DNA of 64,000 bases from Actinomycetospora soli (GTDB lineage Bacteria > Actinomycetota > Actinomycetes > Mycobacteriales > Pseudonocardiaceae). Below the pieces are notes generated by a model, which was given only the letters and a program-made list of their open reading frames with translations, did not search any database and had not been told where the DNA came from. The first letter of the stretch is position 1; each line of letters opens with the position of its first letter. The stretch is taken from contig NZ_JAJNDA010000012.1 in NCBI RefSeq assembly GCF_021026295.1, positions 62,001 to 126,000 of the forward strand, given 5' to 3'. Shown here piece after piece: positions 26,602-36,118 of the stretch. The position numbers and the translations under genes are program-made.

Positions 26602-28230
26602 ATGCGGATCGACCTGCACCTGCACGACGCGGCCGTCCTGACCCTCGACGGTGACGGCCCCGGCCGCCCCGCCCGCGGGTTGGCGATCCACGGCGGGCGG
26701 GTGCTGGCCGTGCTCGACGACGGGTCGCTCCCGGGCGGCTGGTCCGCGACGCGGACCGTCGGCTGCGGCGGCGCGACGGTGGTGCCGGGCTTCGGCGACG
26801 CCCACAACCACATGGCGTGGTTCGGACAGACCCTCGCCGAGATCGACCTGTCGGGGATGCGGACGCTCGACGAGGTCTACGCCGCGGTCGCGGAGCGGGC
26901 CGCGACGGCCGGTCCCGACGAGTTCGTGGTCGGGGCCGGCTACGACGACGTCGTGCTCGGCGGCTCCCCGCACCACGCCGCGCTCGACCGGGCCGCCGGC
27001 GGGCGACCGGTACGCCTGCAGCACCGCTCCGGGCACGTCTGCGCCGCGTCGACGGCGGCCCTGCGACGGGCCGGGATCCTCGGCGGGACGGCCGTCGTCC
27101 CCGAGGGCGGGAAGGTCGTGCTCGACGACGCGGGCGAGCCGACCGGCGTCGTCGAGGAGGCCGCGCAGCCGCTGATCGCCGACCTGATGCGGCCCTACGC
27201 CGTCGACGACGTCGCCACGGCCCTCGGCCGGGCCTCCCGCGTCTACGCCGAGCAGGGCCTCACCCACGTCACCGAGTGCGGGATCGCGGGCGGGTTCATG
27301 GGCCGGACCCCGCGCGAGCTCGCGGCCTACCAGGCGGCCCGCGACGAGGGCCTGCTCGCGCAGCGGGTGCAGGTGATGCCCGTGGACGCGGCCCTGCACG
27401 AGGTCGCCGGCGGCGAGGGCGTCGGGCTCGACCTCGGGATGCGCACCGGGTTCGGCGACGACCGCCTCCGGCTCGGCCCCATGAAGATCTTCTTCGACGG
27501 GGCGCTGAGCTCCCGCACGGCGGCGATGAGCGAGCCGTTCCACGACCGCGACCACGCGGGCTACTACCAGGACGACCCCGAGCACATGCACGCGATGGTC
27601 GTCGGTGCCCACCTCGCGGGCTGGACGGTCGCGGCGCACGCGATCGGCGACCGGGCCGTCGCCGCGGCCCTCGACGCGTTCGCCGACGCGCAGTCGCGGC
27701 TCCCCCGCCCGACCGTCCGGCACCGGATCGAACACGCGGGCGTGGTCACCGACGAGGGGGTCGAGCGCTTCGCCGCCCTCGGGATCACGCCGGTGCCGCA
27801 GGCCCGGTTCCTCCACGAGATCGGCGACTCCATGGTCGCCGCCGTCGGCGGGGAGCGTGCCGACCTGCTCTACCGGCACGCCGCGTTCCTGCGCGCCGGC
27901 GTCCGGGTCCCCGCCTCCTCGGACCGCCCCTGCGTCGCCGACGGCCACCCGCTGCGCACGATGCAGGCGATGGTGACCCGGCGCTCGTCGTCGGGTCGGC
28001 TGATCGGCCCCGACGAGCGCGTCGACCCGGTGACGGCCCTGCGCTCGCTCACCGTCGACACCGCGTGGATCGCCGGCGACGAGCACGTCCGCGGCTCCCT
28101 GACGCCGGGTCGCCACGCCGACCTCGTGGTGCTCGGCGACGACGTCACCGCGGTGGACCCGGACCGCATCGGCGGCGTCGAGGTCGTGGCCACCATGGTC
28201 GACGGCGAGTGGACGCACGGCGCTCTCTGA
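26602..28230 (+). CDS. Amidohydrolase (YtcJ-like, amidohydrolase 3 family)
   Basis: 542 aa. The metal-binding HxH is in GFGDAHNHMAWFG (about 67-73). Later metal ligands are in AAHAIGDRAVAAAL and HRIEHAGVV, and the final Asp in VPASSDRP. The C-terminal strand returns to the composite beta-sandwich (LTPGRHADLVVL). The family hydrolyses N-acyl or formamide substrates; the exact one is unknown. ATG 26602 is preferred over GTG 26587. Confidence 0.88.
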   Translation: MRIDLHLHDAAVLTLDGDGPGRPARGLAIHGGRVLAVLDDGSLPGGWSATRTVGCGGATVVPGFGDAHNHMAWFGQTLAEIDLSGMRTLDEVYAAVAERAATAGPDEFVVGAGYDDVVLGGSPHHAALDRAAGGRPVRLQHRSGHVCAASTAALRRAGILGGTAVVPEGGKVVLDDAGEPTGVVEEAAQPLIADLMRPYAVDDVATALGRASRVYAEQGLTHVTECGIAGGFMGRTPRELAAYQAARDEGLLAQRVQVMPVDAALHEVAGGEGVGLDLGMRTGFGDDRLRLGPMKIFFDGALSSRTAAMSEPFHDRDHAGYYQDDPEHMHAMVVGAHLAGWTVAAHAIGDRAVAAALDAFADAQSRLPRPTVRHRIEHAGVVTDEGVERFAALGITPVPQARFLHEIGDSMVAAVGGERADLLYRHAAFLRAGVRVPASSDRPCVADGHPLRTMQAMVTRRSSSGRLIGPDERVDPVTALRSLTVDTAWIAGDEHVRGSLTPGRHADLVVLGDDVTAVDPDRIGGVEVVATMVDGEWTHGAL

Positions 28231-28260
28231 CCTCCGCTGCCGCTCCCGCTCCCGCCCCCG

Positions 28261-28286
28261 GGTGGCAGGAAAGCGTCGTTGCTGTC
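28261..28286. repeat. Half-copy of the dispersed hairpin repeat found at 51508-51566
   Basis: From base 28263 this 26-bp stretch matches one arm of the large hairpin at 51508-51566 and its first loop bases (starting TGGCAGGAAAGCG). It is preceded in both places by the same C-rich lead CCGCTCCCGC. The second arm is absent here, leaving only TGGCAG at 28293-28298. It lies between convergent genes. Confidence 0.75.
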
Positions 28287-28316
28287 ATTTAATGGCAGGA
28301 TCTCCCCGTCGTCGGT

Positions 28317-28796
28317 TCAGCGGACGCCGTCGACCGGGAGCGGTCCCCGGGAGAGCACCGTGCGGATCGCGAACGTCGACCGGGCGTCGACCACGGCGTC
28401 GATGGCGAGCACGTGGTCGAGCAGCAGCGACTCGTACGCCGCGAAGTCCGGGACGACCGCCTCCACGAGGAAGTCCGCCTCACCGCTCACCACGTGGCAG
28501 GCGATCACCGCCGGGATCGCGGTGAGCGCGTCCTCGATGCCGCGCGACGTCGCCCGCGAGTGCTGCGCCACGCGCAGCGAGATGAACACGGTCATCCCCA
28601 GTCCCGCCCGGGTCCGGTCGAGCTCGGCGCGGTAGCCGCTGATCAGCCCCGCCGCCTCGAGCGCCTTCGTCCGCCGCAGGCACGACGACGGCGAGAGCGA
28701 GACCCGCTCGGCGAGGTCGACGTTCGCGATGCGGCCCTCGCGCTGCAGGATCGTCAGGATGGCCCGGTCGGTCCTGTCGAATCCGTCGTCCGGCAC
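28317..28796 (-). CDS. Lrp/AsnC family regulator
   Basis: 159 aa. N-terminal HTH (ANVDLAERVSLSPSSCLRRT, about 23-42) and C-terminal RAM ligand domain (ACHVVSGEADFLVEAVVPDF). GTG 28796 starts the protein with PDDGFDRTDRAIL, typical of the family. It is divergent from an amino-acid permease, as usual for Lrp-type regulators that sense an amino acid and control its exporter. A short palindrome, TTGCGCAA, lies between them. Confidence 0.9.
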   Translation of the reverse strand: MPDDGFDRTDRAILTILQREGRIANVDLAERVSLSPSSCLRRTKALEAAGLISGYRAELDRTRAGLGMTVFISLRVAQHSRATSRGIEDALTAIPAVIACHVVSGEADFLVEAVVPDFAAYESLLLDHVLAIDAVVDARSTFAIRTVLSRGPLPVDGVR

Positions 28797-28831
28797 GCGA
28801 TGCAGGGTACGCCCGCTTTTCTGACGGATCG

Positions 28832-28839
28832 TTGCGCAA
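28832..28839. promoter_or_regulatory. Possible Lrp half-palindrome in the lrp/permease gap
   Basis: TTGCGCAA is an exact 8-bp palindrome roughly midway between the two divergent starts (28796 and 28903). Lrp-family sites are often short and degenerate, so this is only a candidate. Confidence 0.3.
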
Positions 28840-28902
28840 GATGGTCTCGATCGCGGCAGATTCGGCAGCGGATGCGCCGCGATCCGCGACATCGTTCGAC
28901 GC

Positions 28903-30099
28903 ATGGACGAGCTCACCACACCGCGGGCGGTCACGCTCTACGTCGGCGCCCTGCTCGGGCCCGGCGTCCTGCTCCTGCCCGGTCTCGCCGCCGAGGTGGC
29001 CGGACCGGCCTCGATCGTCGCCTGGGGCGGCCTGCTCGTGCTCTCGGGCCTGCTCGCGGCCGTCTTCGGCGCGCTGGGGCGGACGCATCCCGGACGGTCC
29101 GGCGCCGCCGGGTTCGCGGGGGCGGCGTTCGGCCCGCGGGCGGAACGGGCGGTCGCGGTCTGCTTCCTCGGCGGCGCCGTGCTCGGCGCGCCGGTGGTGT
29201 GCCTCATCGGCGCGTCCTACGCCGCCAGGCCCTTCGGCGGCGGCCCCGGCGTCACCACCGCCCTCGCCGCGGCCCTGCTCGTGCTCGTCGTGGCGTTGAC
29301 CGCCTCGGGCGGCCGGTCGTCCGCCGGGGTGCAGCTGGGACTCGTCGGCGTCCTGGTCGCGCTCGTGGCCGTCGCCGTCGTCGCGGCGGCCCCGCACGCC
29401 CGGGCCGGGCACTGGACCCCGTTCGTCCCGCACGGCTGGGCCGCGGTCGGCGCCGCGAGTTCCGTCCTCATGCTCTCGTTCGTCGGCTGGGAGGCGGTCT
29501 CGCCGATGACGTCGCGCCTGCGCGATCCGCGCCGTCAGCTGCCCCGGGTGATCGCGGCGGCCTTCGCCGTCACCTCGGCGCTCTACCTGGCGCTGGCGGC
29601 AGCGACCGTCGGCGTGCTCGGCCCCGGCGCCGCCGGCCCGACCCCGGTCGCCGACCTGCTCCGCGTCGGCGTCGGGCCCGCCGGCGCGCTGGTCGCCGCC
29701 CTCGTCGCGGTGTGCCTCACGCTGGCCGCCACGAACGCCTACCTGACCGGGGCCGCCGCGATGACGACCGCCGTGTCCGGCCCGCGCCCGGCCCGCCGCC
29801 TCCCGCTCGGCGTCGGCGGCGTCGGCGTCGTGCTCCTGCTCGGCACCGGGCTCGGGTGGTGGAGCACGACGACGCTCGTCGCGATCCCGACCGTCCTCTT
29901 CCTCGCCGTCTACGTCGCCGCGACGGCGGCCGGGGCCCGGCTGCTCGCCGGACCGCTCCGCGTCGCCGCTGCCGTGGCGTGCGTGGCCGTCTCGGTCGTC
30001 CTGGCGTTCGCCGGGGCCGTGGCCGTGCTGCCGGTGCTCGTGGTCGCCGCCGTGGCCTCGGGCGGCCGCTCGCGGGCACCCGCGGCGGCCCGCCGCTGA
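28903..30099 (+). CDS. APC-superfamily amino-acid transporter (YjeH-like exporter)
   Basis: 398 aa, about 12 membrane helices. The first helix carries the substrate-binding Gly motif (GALLGPGVLLLPGLAAEVAG) and helix 6 region has FVGWEAVSP, both typical of APC members related to the Met/branched-chain exporter YjeH. It moves an amino acid across the cell membrane; direction and substrate are not certain. The divergent Lrp-type gene is its probable regulator. Confidence 0.87.
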   Translation: MDELTTPRAVTLYVGALLGPGVLLLPGLAAEVAGPASIVAWGGLLVLSGLLAAVFGALGRTHPGRSGAAGFAGAAFGPRAERAVAVCFLGGAVLGAPVVCLIGASYAARPFGGGPGVTTALAAALLVLVVALTASGGRSSAGVQLGLVGVLVALVAVAVVAAAPHARAGHWTPFVPHGWAAVGAASSVLMLSFVGWEAVSPMTSRLRDPRRQLPRVIAAAFAVTSALYLALAAATVGVLGPGAAGPTPVADLLRVGVGPAGALVAALVAVCLTLAATNAYLTGAAAMTTAVSGPRPARRLPLGVGGVGVVLLLGTGLGWWSTTTLVAIPTVLFLAVYVAATAAGARLLAGPLRVAAAVACVAVSVVLAFAGAVAVLPVLVVAAVASGGRSRAPAAARR

Positions 30100-30108
30100 C
30101 ACCCGCCG

Positions 30109-31296
30109 TCAGGAATGCGCGATCTCCGGCACCGGGGCGGCCATCGGCACCCGCGAGCGGCGCGCCGCGAGCTTCGGGAAACCCGGGATCGACGAGAGCA
30201 CCCGCAGCGCCGTCGGCGGCCCGGTGACGCCCGCGGCGTTGCGCTTCGCGGCCGCCTGCTCGATGCGGACCTGCCCCCGTTGCTCCCTCTCGACGCCGGG
30301 TCGGCGCCGGCGCTCGAGCTCCGCCGGGTCCCGGCCCGTGACGACGAGGTTGGCCAGCTCGGCGGCGTCGGCCAGCGCGAGGTTGATGCCGTTGCCGCCG
30401 ACCGGGCTCACCACGTGCGCGGCGTCGCCGAGCAGCACGAGGCCGGGGCGGGTCCAGGAGTCGACGGTGGTGATGCGGACCGGCAGCAGCGTGAGGTCGT
30501 TGACCGAGCGCACCGTCGCGCGGACGCGGTCGACGAGCCACGGCAGCACGGTGCCGAGCGCGTCGACCAGCGGCTCCACGCCGGCCGCGCGCACCTCGCC
30601 GAACGTCCCGGCCGGGACGGACCAGCCGATCTGCCACTGCCCCGTGCCCTGGTCGAGCAGGGCGATCGTGCCGCCGGGCCGGGCGAAGAGGTCCAGGCCG
30701 GACGACGGGGGGTCGTCGTCGTGCTGGTCGACCGCGGCCCAGAGCAGGTCGAGGCTCGCGCCCAGCTCGGTCGCCTCGATGCCGGCGGCGGCGCGTACCT
30801 TCGACGAGCGGCCGTCGGCGCCGACGACGAGGTCGGCGGCGATCTCGTGGGCCTCGCCGTCGACGGTGTAGCGGACGCCGGTGACGCGGTCACCCTCCCG
30901 CAACAGGTCGCTGAAGCGGGCGCCCATCCGCACGGCGGCGCCGTACCCCTCGGCGCGCGCGCAGAGCCACGGCAGGAACCGGGCCTGCGGGATCAGGGCG
31001 TAGAACGGGAAGCGCTTCGACGCGCCGCGGTAGTCGACGAGCCGGTAGGTGCGCTCCGGGGTGTGCCAGCGGAACGCGTCGGAGCGGGTGTGCGGCACCT
31101 CGGCGAGCAGGTCGGCGGCCAGGCCGAGGTCGTCGAGGTACTCCAGCACCCCGGGCGCCAGGGTGTCGCCGCGGAAGCGCCGCGCGAAGTCGTGCCGCGC
31201 CTCGAGCAGCGTCACCTCGATCCCGCCGCGGGCGAGCAGGTACGTCAGCAGCACCCCGCCCGGTCCCCCGCCGACCACCACCACGCGTGTTCCCAT
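30109..31296 (-). CDS. FAD-dependent monooxygenase (PHBH-like)
   Basis: 395 aa. FAD motif VVVVGGGPGGVLLTYLLA at the start, DG motif VGADGRSSKVR (about 158), GD motif LLGDAAHVVSPVGGNGINLA (about 286). No C-terminal thioredoxin-like domain. Related proteins hydroxylate aromatic or polyketide substrates. ATG 31296 is chosen; a GTG 27 bp upstream lies in the promoter palindrome. It is convergent with the permease. Confidence 0.87.
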   Translation of the reverse strand: MGTRVVVVGGGPGGVLLTYLLARGGIEVTLLEARHDFARRFRGDTLAPGVLEYLDDLGLAADLLAEVPHTRSDAFRWHTPERTYRLVDYRGASKRFPFYALIPQARFLPWLCARAEGYGAAVRMGARFSDLLREGDRVTGVRYTVDGEAHEIAADLVVGADGRSSKVRAAAGIEATELGASLDLLWAAVDQHDDDPPSSGLDLFARPGGTIALLDQGTGQWQIGWSVPAGTFGEVRAAGVEPLVDALGTVLPWLVDRVRATVRSVNDLTLLPVRITTVDSWTRPGLVLLGDAAHVVSPVGGNGINLALADAAELANLVVTGRDPAELERRRRPGVEREQRGQVRIEQAAAKRNAAGVTGPPTALRVLSSIPGFPKLAARRSRVPMAAPVPEIAHS

Positions 31297-31310
31297 GCCC
31301 CCAGAATATC

Positions 31311-31325
31311 TCTTGGTGGCCAAGA
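31311..31325. promoter_or_regulatory. Palindrome before the FAD monooxygenase
   Basis: TCTTGG-TGG-CCAAGA, 6-bp arms around a 3-bp centre, is flanked by AT-rich bases unusual for this genome. It resembles MarR or TetR operators, but no such regulator is adjacent. Confidence 0.45.
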
Positions 31326-31339
31326 TAAAACCTCGTGAG

Positions 31340-32485
31340 TCACAGCTTCCGCAGCCGCAGCAGCGCGTCGGAGAGCACCTCGTCGCGCTTGCAGCACGCG
31401 AAGCGCACCTGCGTCTCGACGCCCTCCGGCGAGGCGTGGAACACCTGGTTGGGCACCGCCGCGACGCCGACCCGCGCGGGCAGCGAGCGGCAGAACTCCA
31501 GCGAGTCGGTCTCGCCGAGCGGCGCGATGTCGGCGGTCACGAAATAGGAGGCCTTCGAGTGGTAGACCTCCATGCCGAGCTCGCGCAGCCCCTCGGTGAG
31601 CAGATCGCGCTTGGCCTGGAGCTCACGGCCCATCGTCGCGAACCGCTCCTGCGGCAGCTCCAGCCCGACGGCGACGGCGTGCTGCAGCGGGGTCCCGGAG
31701 GCGAACGAGAACCACTGCTTGACGCCGAGCACCTTCTCGATCAGCTCCGCCGGCCCCGTGGCCCAGCCGATCTTCCAGCCGGTCACCGAGAAGGTCTTGC
31801 CCGCCGACGAGACCGTGATCGTCCGCTCCGCCATCCCGGGCAGCGTCGCGAGCGGGATGTGCACCTCGTCGTCGAAGAGCAGGTGCTCGTAGACCTCGTC
31901 GGTGATGACGATCAGGTCGTGCTCGATCGCGACCGCCGCCACCGCCTCCAGCTCGGCGCGCGAGAGCACCGCGCCCGTGGGGTTGTGCGGCGAGTTGAGC
32001 AGGATGACCTTCGTCCGGTCCGTGACCGCCGCGCGCAGGAGCGCCGGGTCGAGCGCGAAGTCGGGCGCGCTGAGCCGGACCGGCACCAGAGACGCTCCGA
32101 CCAGCGTCGACGCGGCCTGGTAGAGGTCGTAGAACGGCTCGAGCGCGATGACCTCGTCGCCCGCGCCGACGAGGGCCACCAGGGCCGAGGACAGCGCCTC
32201 CGACGCCCCGGCGCACACCACGACCTGCGACGCCGGGTCCAGCTCCAGCCCGTAGAACCGCCGCTGGTGGGCGCAGATCGCCTCGCGCAGCGCCGGCACC
32301 CCGATCGCGGGCGGGTACTGGTTGAGCCCCCGGTGCATCGCGGCGACCGCGGCGTCCACGACCTCCCGCGGCCCGGGCGTGTCGGGGAAGCCCTGCCCGA
32401 GGTTGATCGCGTCGTACTGCACGGCCAGCGCGGACATCTCGGAGAAGATCGTCGTCGCCAAGGTGACCTCCGGTCTCGTGAGCAC
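31340..32485 (-). CDS. PLP-dependent class I/II aminotransferase (DapC-like)
   Basis: 381 aa. Fold type I aminotransferase: NLGQGFPD near the N-terminus, NSPHNPTGAVL (about 173), TDEVYEHLLF, and PLP-Lys in SSAGKTFSVTGWKIGW (about 235). The C-terminal Arg that binds the carboxylate is in VRFACCKR. Sequence style fits N-succinyldiaminopimelate, methionine or kynurenine aminotransferases; lysine pathway use (DapC) is most likely but not proven. The GTG start has no ribosome binding site and lies about 9 bp from a -10-like TATAGC, suggesting a leaderless mRNA. Confidence 0.87.
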   Translation of the reverse strand: MLTRPEVTLATTIFSEMSALAVQYDAINLGQGFPDTPGPREVVDAAVAAMHRGLNQYPPAIGVPALREAICAHQRRFYGLELDPASQVVVCAGASEALSSALVALVGAGDEVIALEPFYDLYQAASTLVGASLVPVRLSAPDFALDPALLRAAVTDRTKVILLNSPHNPTGAVLSRAELEAVAAVAIEHDLIVITDEVYEHLLFDDEVHIPLATLPGMAERTITVSSAGKTFSVTGWKIGWATGPAELIEKVLGVKQWFSFASGTPLQHAVAVGLELPQERFATMGRELQAKRDLLTEGLRELGMEVYHSKASYFVTADIAPLGETDSLEFCRSLPARVGVAAVPNQVFHASPEGVETQVRFACCKRDEVLSDALLRLRKL

Positions 32486-32493
32486 TAACGGTC

Positions 32494-32499
32494 GCTATA
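32494..32499 (-). promoter_or_regulatory. Candidate -10 element of a leaderless aminotransferase promoter
   Basis: TATAGC on the minus strand ends 8 bp before the GTG at 32485, so transcription would begin within a few bases of the start codon. The surrounding stretch is AT-richer than elsewhere. No good -35 is seen. Confidence 0.3.
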
Positions 32500-32528
32500 A
32501 CAACACTTTCTGCTCACCTGCGAAGCAC

Positions 32529-34088
32529 CTACTCCCACTCGATGGTGCCCGGCGGCTTGCTGGTCACGTCGAGGACGACGCGGTTGATCTCGGCGCACTC
32601 GTTGGTGATGCGCGTGGAGATGCGCTCCAGCGTCTCGTAGGGGACGCGGGTCCAGTCCGCCGTCATGGCGTCCTCGCTCGACACGGGGCGCAGCACCACG
32701 GGGTGGCCGTAGGTCCGGCCGTCGCCCTGCACGCCCACCGAGCGGACGTCGGCGAGCAGGACCACCGGGCACTGCCAGATCGTGCGGTCGAGGCCGGCCG
32801 CGGTGAGCTCCTCGCGGGCGATCGCGTCGGCGCGGCGCAGGGTGGCCAGGCGCTCGGCGTCGACGGAGCCGATGATGCGGATCGCGAGCCCGGGGCCGGG
32901 GAACGGCTGGCGCTGCACGATCGACTCGGGCAGCCCGAGCTCCGCGCCGACCGCCCGCACCTCGTCCTTGAACAGCGCGCGCAGCGGCTCGACCAGCGAG
33001 AACTGCAGGTCGTCGGGCAGCCCGCCCACGTTGTGGTGGGACTTGATGTTGGCGGCGCCGGTCCCGCCGCCGGACTCGACGACGTCGGGGTAGAGCGTGC
33101 CCTGCACGAGGAAGTCGACGCCCTCGCCCTCGGCCAGGTCGCGCGCGGCGCCCTCGAAGGACCGGATGAACTCGCGGCCGATGATCTTGCGCTTCTCCTC
33201 GGGGTCGACCACGTCGGCGAGCTCGCGCAGGAAGACGTCCTCGGCGTCCACCGTCACGAGGTCGACGCCGGTCGCGGCGACGAAGTCCCGCTCGACCTGG
33301 CCGCGCTCCCCCTCGCGCAGCAGCCCGTGGTCGACGAACACGCACGTGAGCCGGTCGCCGATCGCGCGCTGCACGAGGGCCGCGGCCACCGCCGAGTCGA
33401 CGCCGCCGGAGAGCCCGCAGATCGCCCGGCCGGTCGGCCCGACCTGCGCGCGGATCGCCTCGACGGTGTCCTCGACGATGTTCGCGGCGGTCCAGTCGGC
33501 CCGGATGCCGGCGACGTCGCGCAGGAACCGCTCGAGCACGAGCTGGCCGTGCGGGGAGTGGCCGACCTCCGGGTGGTACTGCACGCCCGCGAGGCGCCGG
33601 TCGACGTCCTCGAACGCCGCGACGGGCGCCCCGGGCGACGACGCGGTCGTCGTGAAGCCCTCCGGCGCCGCGGTGACGCCGTCCCCGTGGCTCATCCACA
33701 CCGGGTGCGCCTCGGGGATGTCCCCGTGCAGCCGGCCGGCGTCGGTGACCTGCAGCTCCGTGCGGCCGTACTCCCGGTCCCCGGTGTGCGCCACGGTGCC
33801 GCCGAGGGCCGAGGCCATGAGCTGGAAGCCGTAGCAGATGCCGAACACCGGCACCCCGGTGTCGAACAGCGCCGGGTCGACGCTCGGCGCGCCCTCGGCG
33901 TACACGCTGGCGGGCCCGCCGGAGAGGACGATCGCGGCCGGGTCCTTCGCCAGCATGTCCTCGACCGACGTCGTGTGCGGCACGACCTCGGAGTACACCT
34001 GCGCCTCGCGCACCCGTCGGGCGATGAGCTGCGCGTACTGGGCGCCGTAGTCGACGACGAGGACGGGGTGCTCACCACTGCTGCTCAC
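32529..34088 (-). CDS. guaA: GMP synthase (glutamine-hydrolysing)
   Basis: 519 aa, full length. N-terminal class I glutamine amidotransferase (nucleophile Cys in [11 protein letters not shown], His-Glu in [10 protein letters not shown]), then the ATP pyrophosphatase P-loop [12 protein letters not shown] (about 230) and the dimerisation domain ending [10 protein letters not shown]. It converts XMP, ATP and glutamine to GMP. GTG 34088 is the start. In this genome it is separated from guaB/guaB3 by about 8 kb that includes the fructose PTS. Confidence 0.97.
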   Translation of the reverse strand: MSSSGEHPVLVVDYGAQYAQLIARRVREAQVYSEVVPHTTSVEDMLAKDPAAIVLSGGPASVYAEGAPSVDPALFDTGVPVFGICYGFQLMASALGGTVAHTGDREYGRTELQVTDAGRLHGDIPEAHPVWMSHGDGVTAAPEGFTTTASSPGAPVAAFEDVDRRLAGVQYHPEVGHSPHGQLVLERFLRDVAGIRADWTAANIVEDTVEAIRAQVGPTGRAICGLSGGVDSAVAAALVQRAIGDRLTCVFVDHGLLREGERGQVERDFVAATGVDLVTVDAEDVFLRELADVVDPEEKRKIIGREFIRSFEGAARDLAEGEGVDFLVQGTLYPDVVESGGGTGAANIKSHHNVGGLPDDLQFSLVEPLRALFKDEVRAVGAELGLPESIVQRQPFPGPGLAIRIIGSVDAERLATLRRADAIAREELTAAGLDRTIWQCPVVLLADVRSVGVQGDGRTYGHPVVLRPVSSEDAMTADWTRVPYETLERISTRITNECAEINRVVLDVTSKPPGTIEWE

Positions 34089-34140
34089 GTCCCCATTGTG
34101 CCGAGCGATGAGTTCCGGGGCCGACGCCGGTCCAATCCTC

Positions 34141-34779
34141 GTGACCACCGTGACGACCGACCTCTGGCCCCTCGTCCACGCCGAGCGCGCCGCGCTCGCC
34201 GACGACCTCGCCGCCCTCTCCGAGCAGCAGTGGCAGGCCGGCTCGCTCTGCACCGACTGGACCGTCGAGGAGACCGTCGCCCACCTCGTGGCCGGCGCCT
34301 CGATCGGGCCGTGGCGCTGGATCCGCAGCGTCGTCGGCGCGCGCGGGGACGTCCATCGGCACAACGCCCGCCGACTCGCCGAGCACCGCGGCGCGACCCC
34401 CGCCGAGACGCTGACCCGCTTCCGCGCGGTCGTCGACAGCACCGTCTGCCCGCCCGGCCCGAAGGAGATGTGGCTGGGCGAGATCGTGGTGCACGGCGCC
34501 GACGTCCGGCGCCCGCTCGGACGGGTCCGCGACGTGCCCGTGTCGACGTCGACGCTGCTCGCGGCGTTCTTCGCGACGCAGAACTCCACGGTCCGCAGCC
34601 GGACGGTGAGCACGGGCCTGCGGCTCACGGCCACCGACGGGCCCTTCAACGCCGGTCCCGACGACGGGCCGCTCGTCTCCGGTCCCACCCTCGCCCTCGT
34701 CATGGCGATGGCCGGACGGACCACGTTCTGCGACGACCTGACCGGGCCGGGCGTCGACGTGCTCCGCTCCCGCTGCTGA
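34141..34779 (+). CDS. Mycothiol-dependent maleylpyruvate isomerase-like (DinB/TIGR03083) protein
   Basis: About 212 aa. The DinB-like four-helix metal-binding fold is indicated by [18 protein letters not shown] (first His) and later [13 protein letters not shown] (second His pair). The family uses or may use mycothiol and metal. The start is ambiguous (GTG 34141 preferred, ATG 34108 possible); no clear ribosome binding site. Divergent from guaA, followed closely by another small gene. Confidence 0.78.
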   Translation: MTTVTTDLWPLVHAERAALADDLAALSEQQWQAGSLCTDWTVEETVAHLVAGASIGPWRWIRSVVGARGDVHRHNARRLAEHRGATPAETLTRFRAVVDSTVCPPGPKEMWLGEIVVHGADVRRPLGRVRDVPVSTSTLLAAFFATQNSTVRSRTVSTGLRLTATDGPFNAGPDDGPLVSGPTLALVMAMAGRTTFCDDLTGPGVDVLRSRC

Positions 34780-34804
34780 CCCACCCGCCTGGTAGGCACA
34801 CGAC

Positions 34805-35266
34805 GTGGACGTCCTGCACACCGACGAGGACGGTTTCCTCCTGCTCGTCGTCCGGGAGGCGTACGCGGGCTTCGTCGACCCCGACTGGACGCTCGCGCAG
34901 CTCCAGGCGCACGTCGCCCGCGAACGCGCGGCGGGACACGTCTTCGGCGTCCACCTCGGACCGGACGGGGCGGACCGTCCGGTCGAGGTGCGCGGTGCAC
35001 CGTCCACCGCGTCGAGCGTGCGCGAGGAGCACGGTCGGCTGCTGGTGGGCGACGACGGTCTCTGGGTGCCGGACTACACGGCGTTGACCATGGCGGCCCA
35101 GTTCGCGGACGAGCCGGTCGTCCACCCCGACCGCACTCCGCACCTCCTCGTGCCGGCGGGCCCGGTCGCGGTCACGGCCCGGCAGCTGCGCGGGGACCAC
35201 CCCGACTCCCCGGCGCTGGAGCTCGTGCTCTCGCCCGCGTCCGGCATCGGCTGGCTCGACGTCTGA
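34805..35266 (+). CDS. Hypothetical protein
   Basis: 153 aa, acidic, no membrane segment or signal peptide. It begins [15 protein letters not shown] and ends ASGIGWLDV; no family recognised. GTG start 26 bp after the DinB-like gene suggests the two are co-transcribed. GC at third positions is as high as in its neighbours, supporting real coding. Confidence 0.68.
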   Translation: MDVLHTDEDGFLLLVVREAYAGFVDPDWTLAQLQAHVARERAAGHVFGVHLGPDGADRPVEVRGAPSTASSVREEHGRLLVGDDGLWVPDYTALTMAAQFADEPVVHPDRTPHLLVPAGPVAVTARQLRGDHPDSPALELVLSPASGIGWLDV

Positions 35267-35276
35267 CCGCGGACGT

Positions 35277-35316
35277 CAGTGGCACCGGGGCGACTCAGGT
35301 GCACCCCGTGCCACTG
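35277..35316. terminator. Hairpin between convergent genes (bidirectional terminator)
   Basis: Arms CAGTGGCAC (35277-35285) and GTGCCACTG (35308-35316) are exact complements, and the inner GGGG/CCCC extends the stem with one bulge. It sits directly after the hypothetical gene and before the convergent ComB-like gene. There is no T tract, as usual in actinobacteria. Confidence 0.6.
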
Positions 35317-35343
35317 AAGTCTGGGCACCCCGGCCGGTGCGAC

Positions 35344-35383
35344 GTCAGTGGCAGCGGGCGACCACACGGGCGGTCCGTGCCAC
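35344..35383. repeat. Second, degraded copy of the 35277 hairpin
   Basis: GTCAGTGGCA (35344-35353) repeats the first hairpin's left arm, and TGCCAC at 35378-35383 matches part of its right arm. The two copies lie in tandem 67 bp apart, which suggests a mobile or duplicated palindromic unit rather than a simple terminator. Confidence 0.5.
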
Positions 35384-35401
35384 CGACATCGACGCGCACC
35401 C

Positions 35402-36118
35402 TCACGCCGGCCGGAACACCCCGTCGACGAGCATCGGAACGACGGTGCTCGTGTCCAGCTCGGCGGCCACCTCGACGTCGTCGGCGAACCCCAGCCCGAT
35501 CAGCTCCCGCCCGCTGGAACACGCACGCATCTCGTCCCCGAGCCGCGGCCGGACCGACGCGAACGCCGCCGCGGCCACCCGCGCCTCCGGGGATGCACCC
35601 TCTCCGACCAGCGTCGACAGCACCGCGCCCGCACCCCACAGGTCCTCGACGGCCACGCGCAGCCCGCCGTCGGGCCACCGCTCCCCGGCCGGCACCACGG
35701 CCACCGTCAGCTCCGGGCGCGCCGCCAACCACGCCCCGACCGCGGACGCGTTGCGCAGGCACGCGGCCAGCACGGTCGGTACCGACGCGGCGAGCGCGGC
35801 ACTGATCGTCGAACCGTTCGGCGACGGCAGCACCACCAGCCCGGGCGGCGGTTCCACGCGCCGCACCGAGCCGGGTGAGAGCGACAGCCCGCCCTCCGAG
35901 CGCCGCCCGGCGACGACCACGCCGGGCTCGACGTCGGCCGGACGGGACGCCGCCGGGATCACGGCGATCCCGCGGTCCAGGGCGACCGACGTCGTCGTCG
36001 TGAAGGAGCAGACGTCGACGACCACCGCCACGTCCGCGCCGGTGGCGACCAGGGACCCGCCGTCGGGACCCCACTCGCACCGGACGCGGTACGCACCCTG
36101 GTCAGCCGAGGACGTCAC
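35402..36118 (-). CDS. ComB-like 2-phosphosulfolactate phosphatase family protein
   Basis: 238 aa. Family features include VVVDVCSFTTTTSVALDRG near the N-terminus, LPSPNGST (about 97) and SSGRELIGLGF near the end. ComB removes phosphate from 2-phospho-3-sulfolactate in coenzyme M synthesis; many bacteria without coenzyme M carry homologues of unknown substrate. Its start overlaps the ptsI coding end by 17 bp, so it is translationally coupled to Enzyme I. This is an odd partnership. Confidence 0.82.
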   Translation of the reverse strand: MTSSADQGAYRVRCEWGPDGGSLVATGADVAVVVDVCSFTTTTSVALDRGIAVIPAASRPADVEPGVVVAGRRSEGGLSLSPGSVRRVEPPPGLVVLPSPNGSTISAALAASVPTVLAACLRNASAVGAWLAARPELTVAVVPAGERWPDGGLRVAVEDLWGAGAVLSTLVGEGASPEARVAAAAFASVRPRLGDEMRACSSGRELIGLGFADDVEVAAELDTSTVVPMLVDGVFRPA

